A DNA stretch of 64,000 nucleotides from Combretum micranthum (GCA_024138025.1 JAMXBD010000402.1:496001-560000), one strand, 5' to 3'. Shown: positions 37,301 through 49,319, counted from the stretch's first letter. Notes: generated by a model not told the origin, from the sequence alone. Program-made: numbers and translations.

Positions 37301-40170
37301 AAATATAGAGGAATATGTCTACAACATTCTCTAAATAATAAAAGTTAGCTAAAATGATTATTAAGATGTCTGCAAGAAATATTGATCCTAATTATAGTGG
37401 AAAGTCATACCATTTAGTTATACTTAAAGAATTATAACAAAATAGAAGATTTGAATAGGCTAGAATAATACTAAAGAAACAAACTATAGTTAAAATCCAA
37501 AATAGAACTTATATAAAATTTAGAAAGTCACTAGAAAAGCATACTAGTGGTTAAGATACAAATAATACCCCACAAACTCTAGAAATTTTAACTTACATGA
37601 ACAGATAAGGTTGACAAACAAAATAAATAATAGTAGAGAGTATATTTTCAAAGAAGACATAAACAAACTAACTAAATTATAATATTTAGAATAATAACAC
37701 CACCATAAAAAGAAATGTAAGTATGACTTAGAATAAAGAGAAACACAATGAAAATAAATAATAAATGTAAATATCAACTATCTTAAGGTGATCATATTAA
37801 AAGGTCCATATAAATAATAAGAGCTTAATAATAAAATTATTAAGCAGAACAAAACTTATAATATCTATTGACATATATAGAAAAGTTAAAACACACAAAT
37901 TGAATAAATTAAGTTAATCATTATATAGTACTTGAAATGAACTTTCTAATGCCTATTTAGATGTAAAAGTTTGAGTTAAAATGAGTATAATAGGCTTAGT
38001 TAAAGATTACATAATAAAAGCTAGCATCGGAGGCTATTTAGACCACTTTTCATTAATATAGCCCATTAATACAAATTTTATATTAGAACTAGAAATAGAA
38101 AATTTTATGAACTTCAGATTTATTATTCATAGGTTAAGTTAAGGAAAAAAATACCTCTATGATGTAACATGCAAATATAATTAGGATTCCTGAAACAAAC
38201 TCAATATAGTTCAAGCATATGTTAGATAATAAGATGATATAGTTTAGAATTGAAAGATCTAGCTCAAAAACCACTCACCAAAATATAAATATAAGTCTCG
38301 GCATTTATAGAACATTGAGTTACGAAGTCTAAATTAATATGGACCATAGACATCTTGAGTAGTATGACTAAAACAATTAGAAATATATATATCTAAAATT
38401 AAGATCAAGACAAGCAAAATGAAAAGAATTATAACATAGATTTTGACCAAATGTGGATCAAAGGACTTAAATCAAGTTAATCACCAAAACTTAATAGTAG
38501 ATACATAAAACAAAATAGTAAATTTGAAATAAAGATTAAAAATACAAAATAAAAATAGTAAGCATCATAAAGATACTCTTTGGATCCTTAAAATGACATC
38601 AGTAGAAACATATGATATTAAAGATTAAACTAAATAATTGAAAACTACGTTCGATAAACTTTTTAAACTTCATTCATATGCCAAAATCATCATTAAAATA
38701 AATATGATAAGCCTAAATCAAAATTATATAGTAAAAACTGATGTCTATAACCTTCAAGAAGACTTCTCTTATAGAAAACAAGATTGCACTAACTTCATGA
38801 CTTTAGCAGAAATAATTTATCCTTATAAGATTCAAAACTCCTATCTAGATAAACAAAATAGGTCAAGAATAGTAAAATTTAAATTCATGATACAAAAAGC
38901 ACCACCAAAAACATTATATAAGTAATAGTGTAGCAATGAATATCTATTATCTCATTTCATAGGAGAAATAGATTAGTTCTTGGACCTCCCAGTAGACTAT
39001 TACGACAATTAAACAAGGATGACAGTTGAGTAACTTTGATCTTATCACATTGATTGTGCTGTAAGTTTAGTGCATATGAAATAATATATTAAAACTGCTA
39101 TGTGTGTGGGGATGTGAATAATGTATGTTGTGTGGTGTTTGGTTGAATGCCAAACTATGTTATTTAAAGTGATAACCAAATCTGATGATATATAATGTTT
39201 GAAACATGTTGATGTTTATCTGTAAATTGTCTAGTCACCTAATAAACTGACATAATGCTATATGGTCTTTAAATGAAATGGTAATGCATTGCATAAAGAC
39301 GTGACAGCCCGCTACGTGTTAGTATTTCGATTCTTTGTTAACACTTGGTTTTTATAGATGTAAATTTCATAGTTCTACGCAAGGTTTTCTTTGTTCCATT
39401 CGGTTCTACGAGAATTAACTAGTAAATGAAGGAACGCCGCTTGTGGTATTAACATGAAATGAATAACACTTAGTGAAGTTTCTTTGCTCCAATGATGTCA
39501 GTAAAATATTTCTCCCTTGGTTCTCTGATTTTCCTGGGCGGGTGGGTCATGAGGCAGAGTTTCTCTATTTGGTTCCATCAACCCCGATGAGAGAGCTTAA
39601 ATCTCAATCATGTTTGGATTCCGGGTTATTCAAGCTTGTACTTGTGCATATGATTGATTGTTACATTGCATATGCTTGCTAATTAAACTTGTTTGTTATT
39701 GTTTGGTGTGGGGTCTGGTCAGATTATCTCACTGAGCTGTGGTTTTGCTCACCCCCCAACAATTTTTATGTGGGAATAGTACTCATTGGGAAAGGTTTAG
39801 GAATGTGTGAAGAGAGCTCCTCTATCAAACTCATTGAAGTTAGAAAGATAGATCATGGTGAACTTAGAATATAATTTAGATAAACAGTACAAACATATAA
39901 GATTTTGTATTTTATAGGTTAAAATCTTATTTTTACTATTTGGTAGAGGATACCGATTCTCTGCGATCTTGGTGAGATGTGAAAAATCGGATTCCATAAC
40001 TATGTTTCAATAATAGTATTATATGCATTTGTATGGTCAATGTATGAGAAGTTAATAAATAAATAGAATCTTGTAATCTCTGACTTGTAAGATGGTTCTC
40101 ATATTGCGGGTGCACACGTGATATGATAACTTCAGGATAATCCTACTAGGCTCTTATTAGGGTCATGACA
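34381..40170 (+). repeat. Element A 3' LTR, uninterrupted, about 5.8 kb
   Basis: It runs from TGTAATTCCCCTAAG to CATGACA and pairs with 16769-18921 plus 29067-32574. Local differences from the 5' copy include an extra minisatellite unit, an extra stretch of about 90 bp at 36485-36580 with 13 consecutive G (36529-36541), and a (CA)n run at about 36684-36711 where the 5' copy has (AT)n. Open frames such as 37544-37777, 38638-38925 and 39473-39874 are not preserved intact in the other LTR copy and are not called as genes. Confidence 0.85.
35585..35785 (+). repeat. 31-bp minisatellite in A 3' LTR
   Basis: About five to six units end in atttaat, each containing ttcacacat. It has one unit more than the 5' LTR array, so it changed after insertion or during reverse transcription. 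Confidence 0.65.
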
Positions 40171-40438
40171 TAAACACATAATATTTATATGTTTAGTACA
40201 TACATATAAAGCATGTTTTAATATAATTATTAAAAAGAAAGAAAGTAGATACAAAATAACGTTACATTGTAGTAGTTTTTAAAATATATATCACTTACAC
40301 AACATGTATATTCCAACTATATACATATGTATACATATCTTATAGATATTAAATACCTTAAAAATAGAAATATGTAATCAAATATAATAATATCTAACAT
40401 GGTTTTCAAGGACGAAGCTAAAATTTAATGATAATTAA
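40171..40438 (+). other. Remnant just upstream of LTR C
   Basis: This is AT-rich and non-coding. The last bases, ttttcaaggacgaagc followed by an A/T-rich run into TGTAATCC, resemble the purine-tract region preceding a Del/Tekay 3' LTR. LTR C may therefore be the 3' LTR of an element whose body was lost when A inserted. This is an inference. Confidence 0.35.
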
Positions 40439-43343
40439 TGTAATCCCCCTAATTTTACGCCATTTAATTTTAACAAATACTAAAAATGTAATATAGAATT
40501 AGATAGAATATTTGGAACAAGTAGTAAAAATTATTCCAAATTTTTCTTGATTTGAAATTGTTAAAGTATGAATGAATTTGATTATAATTAGAAAGATTAA
40601 AATAGTTACCAATAAAAACTTTGAAAATACAAAATGTAACAAATATGATCTCAAATAATTTATAAAACAACGATAAATCAATTGTTAATATAAATTACTG
40701 AATCCTTTTTTCTTAAGTTCAATACTTAGGAAATGAACCCTATGCTTGTTAAATAATGAAATAATAGTGTTCAAGCTATTATGAATCTATTAATATTAAG
40801 TAGTACTAGACAAAAATATGTTGTTATTAACAAATTAGTATAAATAATTCATATACGGTAAAACATAACGGTTGGTAAAATGATCAATAGTCCAACAAGA
40901 AATCATAGTTAACCTTAATTTTAAATCATAATAACAGACGATTAATTTTTAGAACTTACAAGTTATAAAAATATAGACTAAAGATAAATTACTAGAATTA
41001 CAAAGGATACGACAAGATAAAAAATAGATTGATATCTGAGAATCTAGATTTTAAACAAATATTTAAAATTACACTAATACTCTAATTAAAAGATTTACAG
41101 ATTTTAGAAATTAAAATCTTGAATTGTCAACGTAACCTTTAATAAATTTCATAACTAGAAAATGAACAAATTAGCAAATGTGAAACTATATCAAATATAT
41201 AATTCAACAAAAATCTTAGAATAGATCTATGAGTTGTAATAGACTCATTCCTAGTTTGAAAAACCCGAATAAAAATTTCTTTGAACTTAATAAATACCAA
41301 AAACAAGATTTCGTATCTCAAACGAAAAATTTAAGATATAATTAGAAGTAACCCTAAATTTCAAACCCGATGAAATATAATCTATTAACAGTACTTATTA
41401 GCATAAAACAATAATCCAAAGTTGAACTATTAGGATTATAAATATGCGATGGATACTAATATAGACCAATAAATATAAGTCTAGATCTCAAATAAAAATT
41501 TAAAACCCGCTGTTATACTTGTTAGGAAATTCTGAATTTATTAAGACTTGATTCCTGATTTAATATATTGAACTTGAAAAATCTGATCACATAAGTTAAA
41601 ATACAAAAAAATAATTAATCGTGTAAGCTTTAAACTAAAAGTTTGAAAATATAAATAATATAGAGTTTTTATAGTAACTTAGATAATTTTATCTTGATAA
41701 AACTCATACATAGCAGTTATAGATATATTTTATAAATTAAGATTGGCAAAAATATTTTAGTTAATAACTATTAAATAATAAATAAGCAAATAAAAAATAA
41801 ATAAACTTAATCGCTGCAAGCTTCACGTGCGGATGGAAAAATTGAGCTACAAGCTTCACGCGAGGATGGAGGAATAATCACTGAGTAGAATTTCCCTCGC
41901 GCATGGAGATCACGGACATTGCAGTTCCTTCTATTCCCACGTACGGCTCTTTACGTGCAGCAAACTGGAGCAAAACAAAATTTATGCCACGCACAAGGTA
42001 GCAGCAGGAGACCGAGCAGTTTGTTCCTTTGCACAACAGCAACCACGGTCAAAGAAGGAAATGTCGAACAATGCTGCTGAACTTCAAGAGTCATGAATGA
42101 TTATTAATACTATTATTTTCACGTTAACGCCACTATATCTATATTATCATCAATACTATTATTATTTTTGTCACTGATATTATTATTTACTAATAGTATG
42201 AAAATGATTATTATCATTATACCTGTATTTATTACTAATATTGATATTAACGTTTCAAAACTAATATTACTAATAATATTGTAGTATTAAACTTAGTTTG
42301 TTTTGCAATAAGAATGAAACTGAAGTATAATAGAAATTTGATATATCTACATACGATTTTTATAACTTTTGAAAGATATAGATACTAGAACATACCCTTA
42401 AATAAATAAAAATACCAACTTGAGAGACAGATAAGGTTGACAGGCAAACAATTATTAAATAAAAATCTTCTACTAAAAGCACTAGGATTTAAGAAAAAGA
42501 AAAACCCCTTAAATAAAAGTATAGATATCAATTAATATCGAAAGAAGCAAAATGAAAACAAATAAGAGATAAATATTCTTTACTATAGAAATTAAAACCT
42601 TAATAAAAACTGTATCAGATACCGATACAGAATAGTTAAGCACCTATAGGAATTCAATTAAAGTATTGAACGAGACAATAATTAATATAACGGACTTAAT
42701 CTAATATTCGACGATAGAGATCAACACCTTTGATTCTAGGAAGACTTCTCTTATAGAAACGGTTCGATAATGAATCTCTGTTATTTTCCTTTCATAGTAA
42801 AATAGATCAATTTATGGATTATCGATAGCTTATACAACAATTTAGCGAGGACTACAAGTGAGTTACTTGACTTTATCACATTGTTTGTGCTTGTAGTATA
42901 GTTGCATTTGGAATAATATATATATTCAATTGCTATGCATGCGGGATTGGGATACTGCATGATGCGTGGTGTATGATTGAATAGCAAATTATCATAATAT
43001 AAGTGATAATCATTTTGTATGATAAGTATTGTATGAAATATGTTGATGATTGTCTGTAAATTGTATGATCGCCTTAAATTGGATTAACAACTACTGGTAC
43101 TATAAATGAAACGAACATGCATTGCACGATTTGCATAAACTGCATTTGGAGATGTAGCAGCCTACTACGTGTTAGTATTTCGGTTCTCCAGTAATGCTTG
43201 GTTTTTCTAGGCAAGAGGCTATTAGTTCTACGCAAGCTTACCTTTGTTCCGTCGGTTCCATGGGAATTACTTGGAAATGAAGGACGCTACCCATGGTATC
43301 GCTGTGAAATGCCTAACACTCAGTGGAGTTTCTAAGGTTTAAA
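40439..43343 (+). repeat. LTR C, truncated relative of element A's LTR
   Basis: It begins TGTAATCCCCCTAATTTT and follows the element A LTR in order but with much divergence. The 3' third matches best (about 42780-43335, for example cagcctactacgtgttagta). It stops at gagtttctaagg, where the A LTR continues with the segment ending in TGACA. LTR D begins there. No gene inside. Confidence 0.65.
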
Positions 43344-46300
43344 TGTAAACCCCGGGAATTTTTCACATTAGTACACGACCTTATAATAAATTGTATAAAC
43401 TAGATAATAGATTTAGATTTTAATCGAAGTCTAATAATAGATTAATACTTAGATTTTGGATAGATGAAGAATTTAGGAACCGAATAAAGAAATCCTTTAA
43501 CCCTAGTTAATACCAAAAACGAGATTTTGTATCTTGAATAAATAATTCAAGATATGATCTAAAATTTAGACCCGAAACCTGATATACGAATAGGTTTAAA
43601 TAGAAAATATGAATATAGGGATTAAATGATTATTTTTTATCCCGATAATGATTCGAGATTAGAATAACGAGTAATGATGAGTTTATATTTAGACTTAAAC
43701 CCTAAATTCAAGATTCCTAGTTAAAATTAAAAGCTACTAATAAGAATTCTTGTTTAGTTTGGTTTCTGTATTAAGTCCAATACTGCATAAATGATTATTT
43801 ACGCTTATAAACAGGAAACGATGATCTAAGAATGAACCGTTAAGATTTTAAATACACAACGAAAATATAAACTATCGAATAACTCAAAATCTGAACCTCA
43901 AACAAATAATCGGATCACGCTATTGTTCTAAATCAAGTTTTCTTAAGCTATCGAAGCCTGAAACAAAAATTGACCTAATGAGCTTAAGAAATCCTAATCG
44001 CGGGAGATAAAATTATACGAATAAATAACTACGTATATATATAACCTAAATTTGTATTATTTGAAAATCTAAATGTTTTGTATAACCCTATACACATATT
44101 TTTGTATAAAAACTTCCAAATATTAGCTGATTTCTACCCTTATAACTCGTTTAATTAACTCAAAACTTAATTAAATAAATAACTATATATATATATATAT
44201 ATATGTATGCATACGACTGCTTTTTCGATGGGGATTACATTGGAGAATAGAGAGCCGGATTTTGGATCAATAATGCAACCATTTGTCAACCAAATCAACC
44301 CACAAGACCAACCAAATAATGACAGCTCAATACAACATTAATTGAAGTGAAAATAACAGCCCAAGGAAGATCAAATCGGAGGAAATCCAGAGCAGAACGG
44401 CCGCAACTTCATCTCCTTTCTTCTTCTATATATAAATGTATTAAATGGCTTTAATGTAGAACAAACAAAACTCGTCCATTCCCAAAACTCCTCAGCACGA
44501 CTACTCTCAAACATCAACAAAAAAAAACTGAAGACAAAGAACACACCGATCATAACACCCAAGTTCGGATCAAAAGAAAAACAAAGCTAAAAACCCTCAA
44601 ATACAAGCTCAAAGGTAAGTTGAGGTAACTCAAGTGGTTTTCTTTCAAATCTAAGCTTTGTAACTGACTTCTAATAATCTTAGGAACATAATAAACACAA
44701 ACACGAGCTTCGGATTACATCAAACAAGCTCCAACGAGGTAATAATCCAAAACCCTAACTTTATTTTCTAAGAATCGAGATTTATATATATATGTTTTTA
44801 AACGTGTTGAAAGTTGTTTTATGTCCTTATATAAGATATATAAACACTTACAAACAATTTAGTAAAGTTTTTAACGTGTAAAAATCAAAGAACATGAATC
44901 AAACCGAGGAAAAAGATGATGAACAGTACAACATTGCCTCAAGGCCGGCAGTGTAAACGCTCAACGCTGGCGGCTTACATGGATAGGCCAGTGGCATATA
45001 GGCGATTTACATTGATCAGAGCCTACGTAAAATAATTTTTCACGCAAAGGTTTAATGAAAGCCAGCTACTGGAGATTTACGTCGACGGCGTAGAGCCGGC
45101 GTACGTTGAAAGCCAACAGCTTTCAACACCGGTGCACTTGATATGAAAATTTCTTCAAAAACAATTTTACACCGGCATCTGGACTTAAAGGCCGGCGGCT
45201 TTGAGCCGGCGTACAGCCAAATTTTCTTCAACGTGAATTTTTCTGACCTAAACAGAAACTATATATATACATATGTATGTATAATATATCTACTGAGTAT
45301 ATATATATGTTATACAAGTATGTATTAGATAGTTAATTTAATACAAGTATTTAAGCCTATTTAGATTAATATCTAATATTCCTTAAAACCCTAAGATTAA
45401 GAAAAGATATTAGGTGTTAATCAAAGTTAGTATTAGGCAAATAATTGTTCTAGATAGATAAAATAGGTAAGAATGGAAATGGAAATAAGTTAAATTTTCA
45501 AGTATTATGACTTCTAAAAATAAAAAAAACAATTATGTGAGATAAAATAGGAGAAACACGGCAACACTAATTAATAATAATTACCAAAATATCAAGTCTA
45601 GGACACTAATCACATATAGGAATTTAGCTAGATTGTATTAATGAATACTTTGTCTTAAATAGGTGACTTTAACTCACTAGAGGATCTACTAGCGGATTAC
45701 TACGATTGAGGGAGTATGAGCAGGTGAGTAATTCAGTCATATTATACTGGTTGTGCTTGTACATAATTGAATATGTAAAGTAAAGATAACCAAATAAGTG
45801 CTTGTTGAAAGTATGATATGATCTGAGTGTATGATTGTTAAAATATCCTGTAAAAGCGATAATGCAATGATTGATGTTATGCAGTAGTATAATGGTGATT
45901 GTGTGTAATGTATGGTCACTTTGAAATTGATTAAGACTTATTGACTTAACAAAATAATATGAGCATGCATTGCACAAATTGCATTATTGCATATATGGTC
46001 GTGACAGCTTGCTACGTATTAATATTTCGGATCTCTGTTTTCGCTTCGTTGTTCTAATATGTTAGTTCTTCCAAGGTTCACTTTGGTCTGGCGGTCCTAT
46101 GAGGAACTAAAAGGCACCGAAGAACGCCGCCCGTAGAATCGCTTTGAAATGATTAATACTTAGGGAGTTTCTAAGGGGATTGCAGGAGATGGTTTGTTCA
46201 ATCAACTATATTCAAAGTGATAACCTTAAAATGAGAAATCGTTGATTCTCCTGTGTACTTAGTCTCTCCTGGGCAGGTGGGTCATTGAGTACTGGTTCTT

Positions 46301-46811
46301 CAACCCATTAAAAAGAGGGCGTAAATCTTTTTCTTGTTTGGATTCTAGATCATCCAAACTTGTATCTGTGTATATGGTTAAGTGCTTGCATTGCATATGA
46401 TTTGTTAGTGACTTGTGTGATGTATGGTATGTAAGGTTATTCACTGAGTTGTGGTTTCGCTCATACTCCTACAGTCTTTTCAGGTTCACTTTACGACCCT
46501 GGTTAGTTACATCCAGGAATATGGCTCCAGTAAGAGCTTTGAAGCTAGAAGTCTACAGATATATTTTAGTTTGATGGTTATGTACTATTAGATTAAATTA
46601 TTTAGTTGTGTACTCCAAAGGAACTATATGGTTTGTAATAGTTTTGTAATGTTTACTCACTAAGTTATATCTTTCATATATTTGTTATTTCTTATCAAGC
46701 AATTAAAAAGATCCTGTTGTTTTGAAAACCTGTCATTCTCTGAAGGTAATCTAGTGATAGTATTCAAGTGTGACTTGTTTACTACTACTAGGGTACCCTC
46801 GGGGCGTGACA
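43344..46811 (+). repeat. LTR D, 5' LTR of a related gypsy element
   Basis: It begins TGTAAACCCCGGGAAT and ends GGGGCGTGACA, followed by a perfect primer site. Its 3' part shares blocks with the LTRs of A and C (gctacgtattaatatttcgg near 46011; ctcctgggcaggtgggtca near 46266). A GC-rich island at about 44940-45215 has two AGCCGCC words (minus strand, 44969-44975 and 45194-45200). It appears to be inserted into LTR C. Open frames inside are not genes. Confidence 0.75.
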
Positions 46812-46820
46812 AAATTTAGT

Positions 46821-46832
46821 TGGTATCAGAGC
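46821..46832 (+). promoter_or_regulatory. Primer-binding site of element D
   Basis: TGGTATCAGAGC is a perfect initiator tRNA-Met primer site, 9 bases after the end of LTR D. It shows that D is a 5' LTR in plus orientation. Confidence 0.9.
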
Positions 46833-47019
46833 ATAGTTGCTAGAATACGAAAAATAAATATGTGAAAGAATTGCATTTAGTGAATGTAGTAAATTAGATT
46901 TAATTAGCACTCTTTAGTAGTAGTTGGGTAGTCATGGGTAGAATTATACTGCACAATTAGGAATAAAGTATGTGTGATTGTTATTAATCATGCAAATTTT
47001 ATTGTGTACAGACTAATCC

Positions 47020-47390
47020 TGCTACGTGTCACATTAGATGGGAGATCTTTAGTATGCAGGAAGAGGAGACTTTGACAGATTATAGGCGCAGATTACGAGT
47101 TCTGGTGGAGGACTTGTATTTGTACGGGATTACCAAGACTTTGGAGGAGATTCTCAGTACTTGGAAGCGAGGATTACTACCTTTGTTTAATGGCTAGTTA
47201 TTCTTGATGAAGCGGGCTTTTCCAGATAATGGATCAGTTATAGAGATGCTCTATAGATTTGAGAGGCTGATAGTGCAGAAAGGAGGTGGTCTGGAGATTG
47301 ACAATATAGCATTCATAGTTTCATCCAGATCAGAGAGACCAGATCGCCTAGATTTTAGAGTCTGGGTAGATATTGGCAGAAGAGCAGTTT
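47020..47390 (+). pseudogene. Gypsy gag relic of element D
   Basis: Plus-strand translation gives RWEIFSMQEEETLTDYRRRLRVLVEDLYLYGI, LSTWKRGLLPLFNG, then a stop, then MKRAFPDNGSVIEML. The layout resembles a gag capsid domain. The frame is broken by the stop near 47194 and dissolves into a 65-bp tandem repeat. Nothing else of element D, including its pol and 3' LTR, is found downstream. Confidence 0.5.
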
Positions 47391-47543
47391 ATGCTCATGA
47401 TATTAGACAGGATCATACCAGGGTGAGAGGCGATGCAGCCTATGATGATGACTTGATGCTCATGATATTAGACAGGATTATATAAGGGTGAGAGGTGATG
47501 CAGCCTATGATGATGACTTGATGCTCATGATATTAGACAGGAT
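47391..47543 (+). repeat. 65-bp tandem repeat, about 2.3 copies
   Basis: Units begin atgctcatgatattagacag at 47391, 47456 and 47521. The third is cut after gatcaa, where copia reverse transcriptase sequence starts. The period is not a multiple of three, so successive units shift frame. Confidence 0.8.
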
Positions 47544-48702
47544 CAAGGGAAAGGAGAATCTTATATGCAAGTTGAAGAAAAGTTTTTATGGGCTGAAACA
47601 AGCTCCAAGGCAGTGGTACAAGAAGTTTGATTCCTTTATGCTTGATCAGGATTACACTAGGACTGCCATAGATCATTGTGTCTTCATTAAACAATTTTCT
47701 AGTAGTGAGTTCATCATACTTTTGATTTATGTTGATGATATGTTGATCATTGGCAGGGATGCCAACAAGATCAGGGATTTTAAGATTGCTATGAGTAAAT
47801 CTTTCTCCATGAAAGATTTAGGACCTACAGGCCACATATTGGGTATGAAGATCATTAGAGATCGGAAGAGCCAAAAGCTGTGGTTGTCACAAGAGAGGTA
47901 TATTGAGAAGATGCTAGAGAGATTCTACATGAGCAAGGCAAAACCTGTTTGCTCTCCACTTGCTGGACATTTCAAACTGAGTTCACTTCAATGTCCTAAA
48001 AGTGAGGCAGACAAGAAGGAGATGAAAAGGGTCCCATATGCTTCAGCTGTGGGGAGTCTAATGTATGTTATGATATGCACTAAACCTAATATCACTCATG
48101 TTGTTGGTGTTGTGAGCTAGTATCTCTCAAATCCAGGAAAGGAGTACTGGTCTGTAGTGAAGTGGATTCTCAGAAATCTTAGAGGCACCTCCAGGTTTTG
48201 TTTATAGTTTAGTGGTAGCAGTAAACCTGTGTTAGAGGGGTTTTCAGATGCTGATATGGCAGGGGATTTGGATTCCAGGAAGTCTACTTCAGCTTATCTG
48301 ATTACTTTTGCAGGGGGAGCAGTGTCCTGGCAGTCAAAGTTGCAAAAATGTATTGCACTTTCCACCACTGAGGCAGAGTATGTTGCTGTGATAGAAGCCT
48401 GCAAGAAAGTCTTGTGGATGAAGAAGTTCTTAGAAGAATTGGGTCAAGAGTAGAAAGACTTGAAGCTGTAATGCGACAGTCAGAGTGCTATCCATCTTAG
48501 TAAGAATCATATGTTTCATTTTAGATCGAAACATATTAATATGAGGTATCATTGGATTAAAGATGTGATAGAGTCCAAGCAGTTGAAGCTTAAGAAGATC
48601 CATACTGATGATAATGCATCAGATATGATGATCAAAGCTTTACCTAGAGAGAAGATTATTTGCTACAAGAAGATTGCAGGAGTGATGGAACTCCCCATAT
48701 GA
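47544..48702 (+). pseudogene. TNT1/Tork-like copia RT-RNase H, 5'-truncated
   Basis: This starts in mid reverse transcriptase (GKENLICKLKKSFYGLKQAPRQWYKKFDSFM) and holds the catalytic YVDD box (LIYVDDMLII, about 47729-47740). It continues through FSMKDLG, LWLSQERYIEKML and SAVGSLMYVM to RNase H (DADMAGDLDSRKSTSAY, ALSTTEAEYVA, KHINMRYHWI). All segments lie in one frame. It is broken only by point nonsense codons (TAG 48118-48120, TAG about 48206, TAG about 48451, TAA about 48469). Everything upstream (gag, protease, integrase, half the RT, 5' LTR) is missing. The lack of indels suggests it is younger than the copia relic at the left end. Confidence 0.88.
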
Positions 48703-48717
48703 GTTGGAGGGGGAGTT
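48703..48717 (+). promoter_or_regulatory. Copia polypurine tract
   Basis: gttggagggggag just upstream of the LTR is the typical TNT1-type purine tract. Confidence 0.75.
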
Positions 48718-49319
48718 TGTTGGGTATAGATCCAACACATATGGGTCTATGTCCAAGGGGAACCTAAGTATAGGACATATACTTAGATGAGATGATGTGT
48801 CACAGGTTAGATCGTCGCCTACATAGATTGCGGATGTCGTGCGCTTCTTGTTTTTTTTTAAAGTAATTGGGTGAAGACACTTAGGCCGGCTCAAGGCCGC
48901 CGGCCTAAGTATGAAGGTCGCCGACCCTGTTTGAAGAAAATGAAAGGCCAGCCATTCTAGGTGGGCCTACCCTTGCATATATAAGTGTCTAGGGTTATGT
49001 CCTTGTAGTAGTGAGCCAGAAAAGAGAGAGAGAAATACAATACACAAACACTCCTAAAGCTATAAGAGATCTAGAAGGGGAGAGATTGTTGTAAATCCGC
49101 CGATTGTGGTGTGATTGTGAGATCCACTAGTTTACCTTGTAAAGATTGTGTTGTAATCCATTATTAAGTTAGTGGAGTTTTTCATGTGGCGGTAGTCCTG
49201 TGGTTTTTCCCCACATTGGGGTTTTTCATGTTAAAATCCTGGTGTTTATCGTCTTTTTGATTTCATATTTTGTTGTTAATCAATTAGGTAAGAGGAAAAA
49301 GAGCGATCTTTTCCTAACA
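48718..49319 (+). repeat. 3' LTR of the TNT1/Tork-like copia element
   Basis: The 602-bp LTR begins TGTTGGGTATAG and ends CCTAACA, giving the imperfect terminal pair TGTTGGG/CCTAACA. A GC-rich inverted repeat lies at 48881-48909 (TTAGGCCGGC ... GCCGGCCTAA). A TATA-like catatataag follows near 48976, so the palindrome sits about 70-95 bp upstream of the presumed core promoter. Confidence 0.85.

Larger units (their letters stand above)
16769..40170 (+). mobile_element. Element A: giant-LTR, non-autonomous gypsy-type retroelement (with B nested)
   Basis: The outer element has a 5' LTR split by element B (16769-18921 plus 29067-32574), a 3' LTR (34381-40170) and only about 1.8 kb between the LTRs. 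A primer-site match (32579-32590) and a purine-rich tract just before 34381 set the plus orientation. The last internal bases, TTTCGAGGATGAAAC followed by TTAAGGCGGAAGA, resemble the end of Del/Tekay-type gypsy elements, so A is probably a deleted derivative of that lineage. No gag or pol can be read. The two LTRs differ at several percent of positions by eye. Flanks taatg (left) and taaac (right) are at best a mutated target duplication. Confidence 0.8.

Noticed and set aside
38638..38925. 95-codon open frame in the 3' LTR of element A.
   Set aside because: The corresponding stretch in the 5' LTR (about 31040-31315) is broken by changes and the composition is ordinary AT-rich LTR sequence.
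32203..39997. Paired 66-codon open frames at 32203-32403 and 39797-39997 (minus), which look like a conserved small gene.
   Set aside because: They are the same position in the two LTRs of element A, so similarity is expected from LTR duplication, and no domain or start context supports coding.
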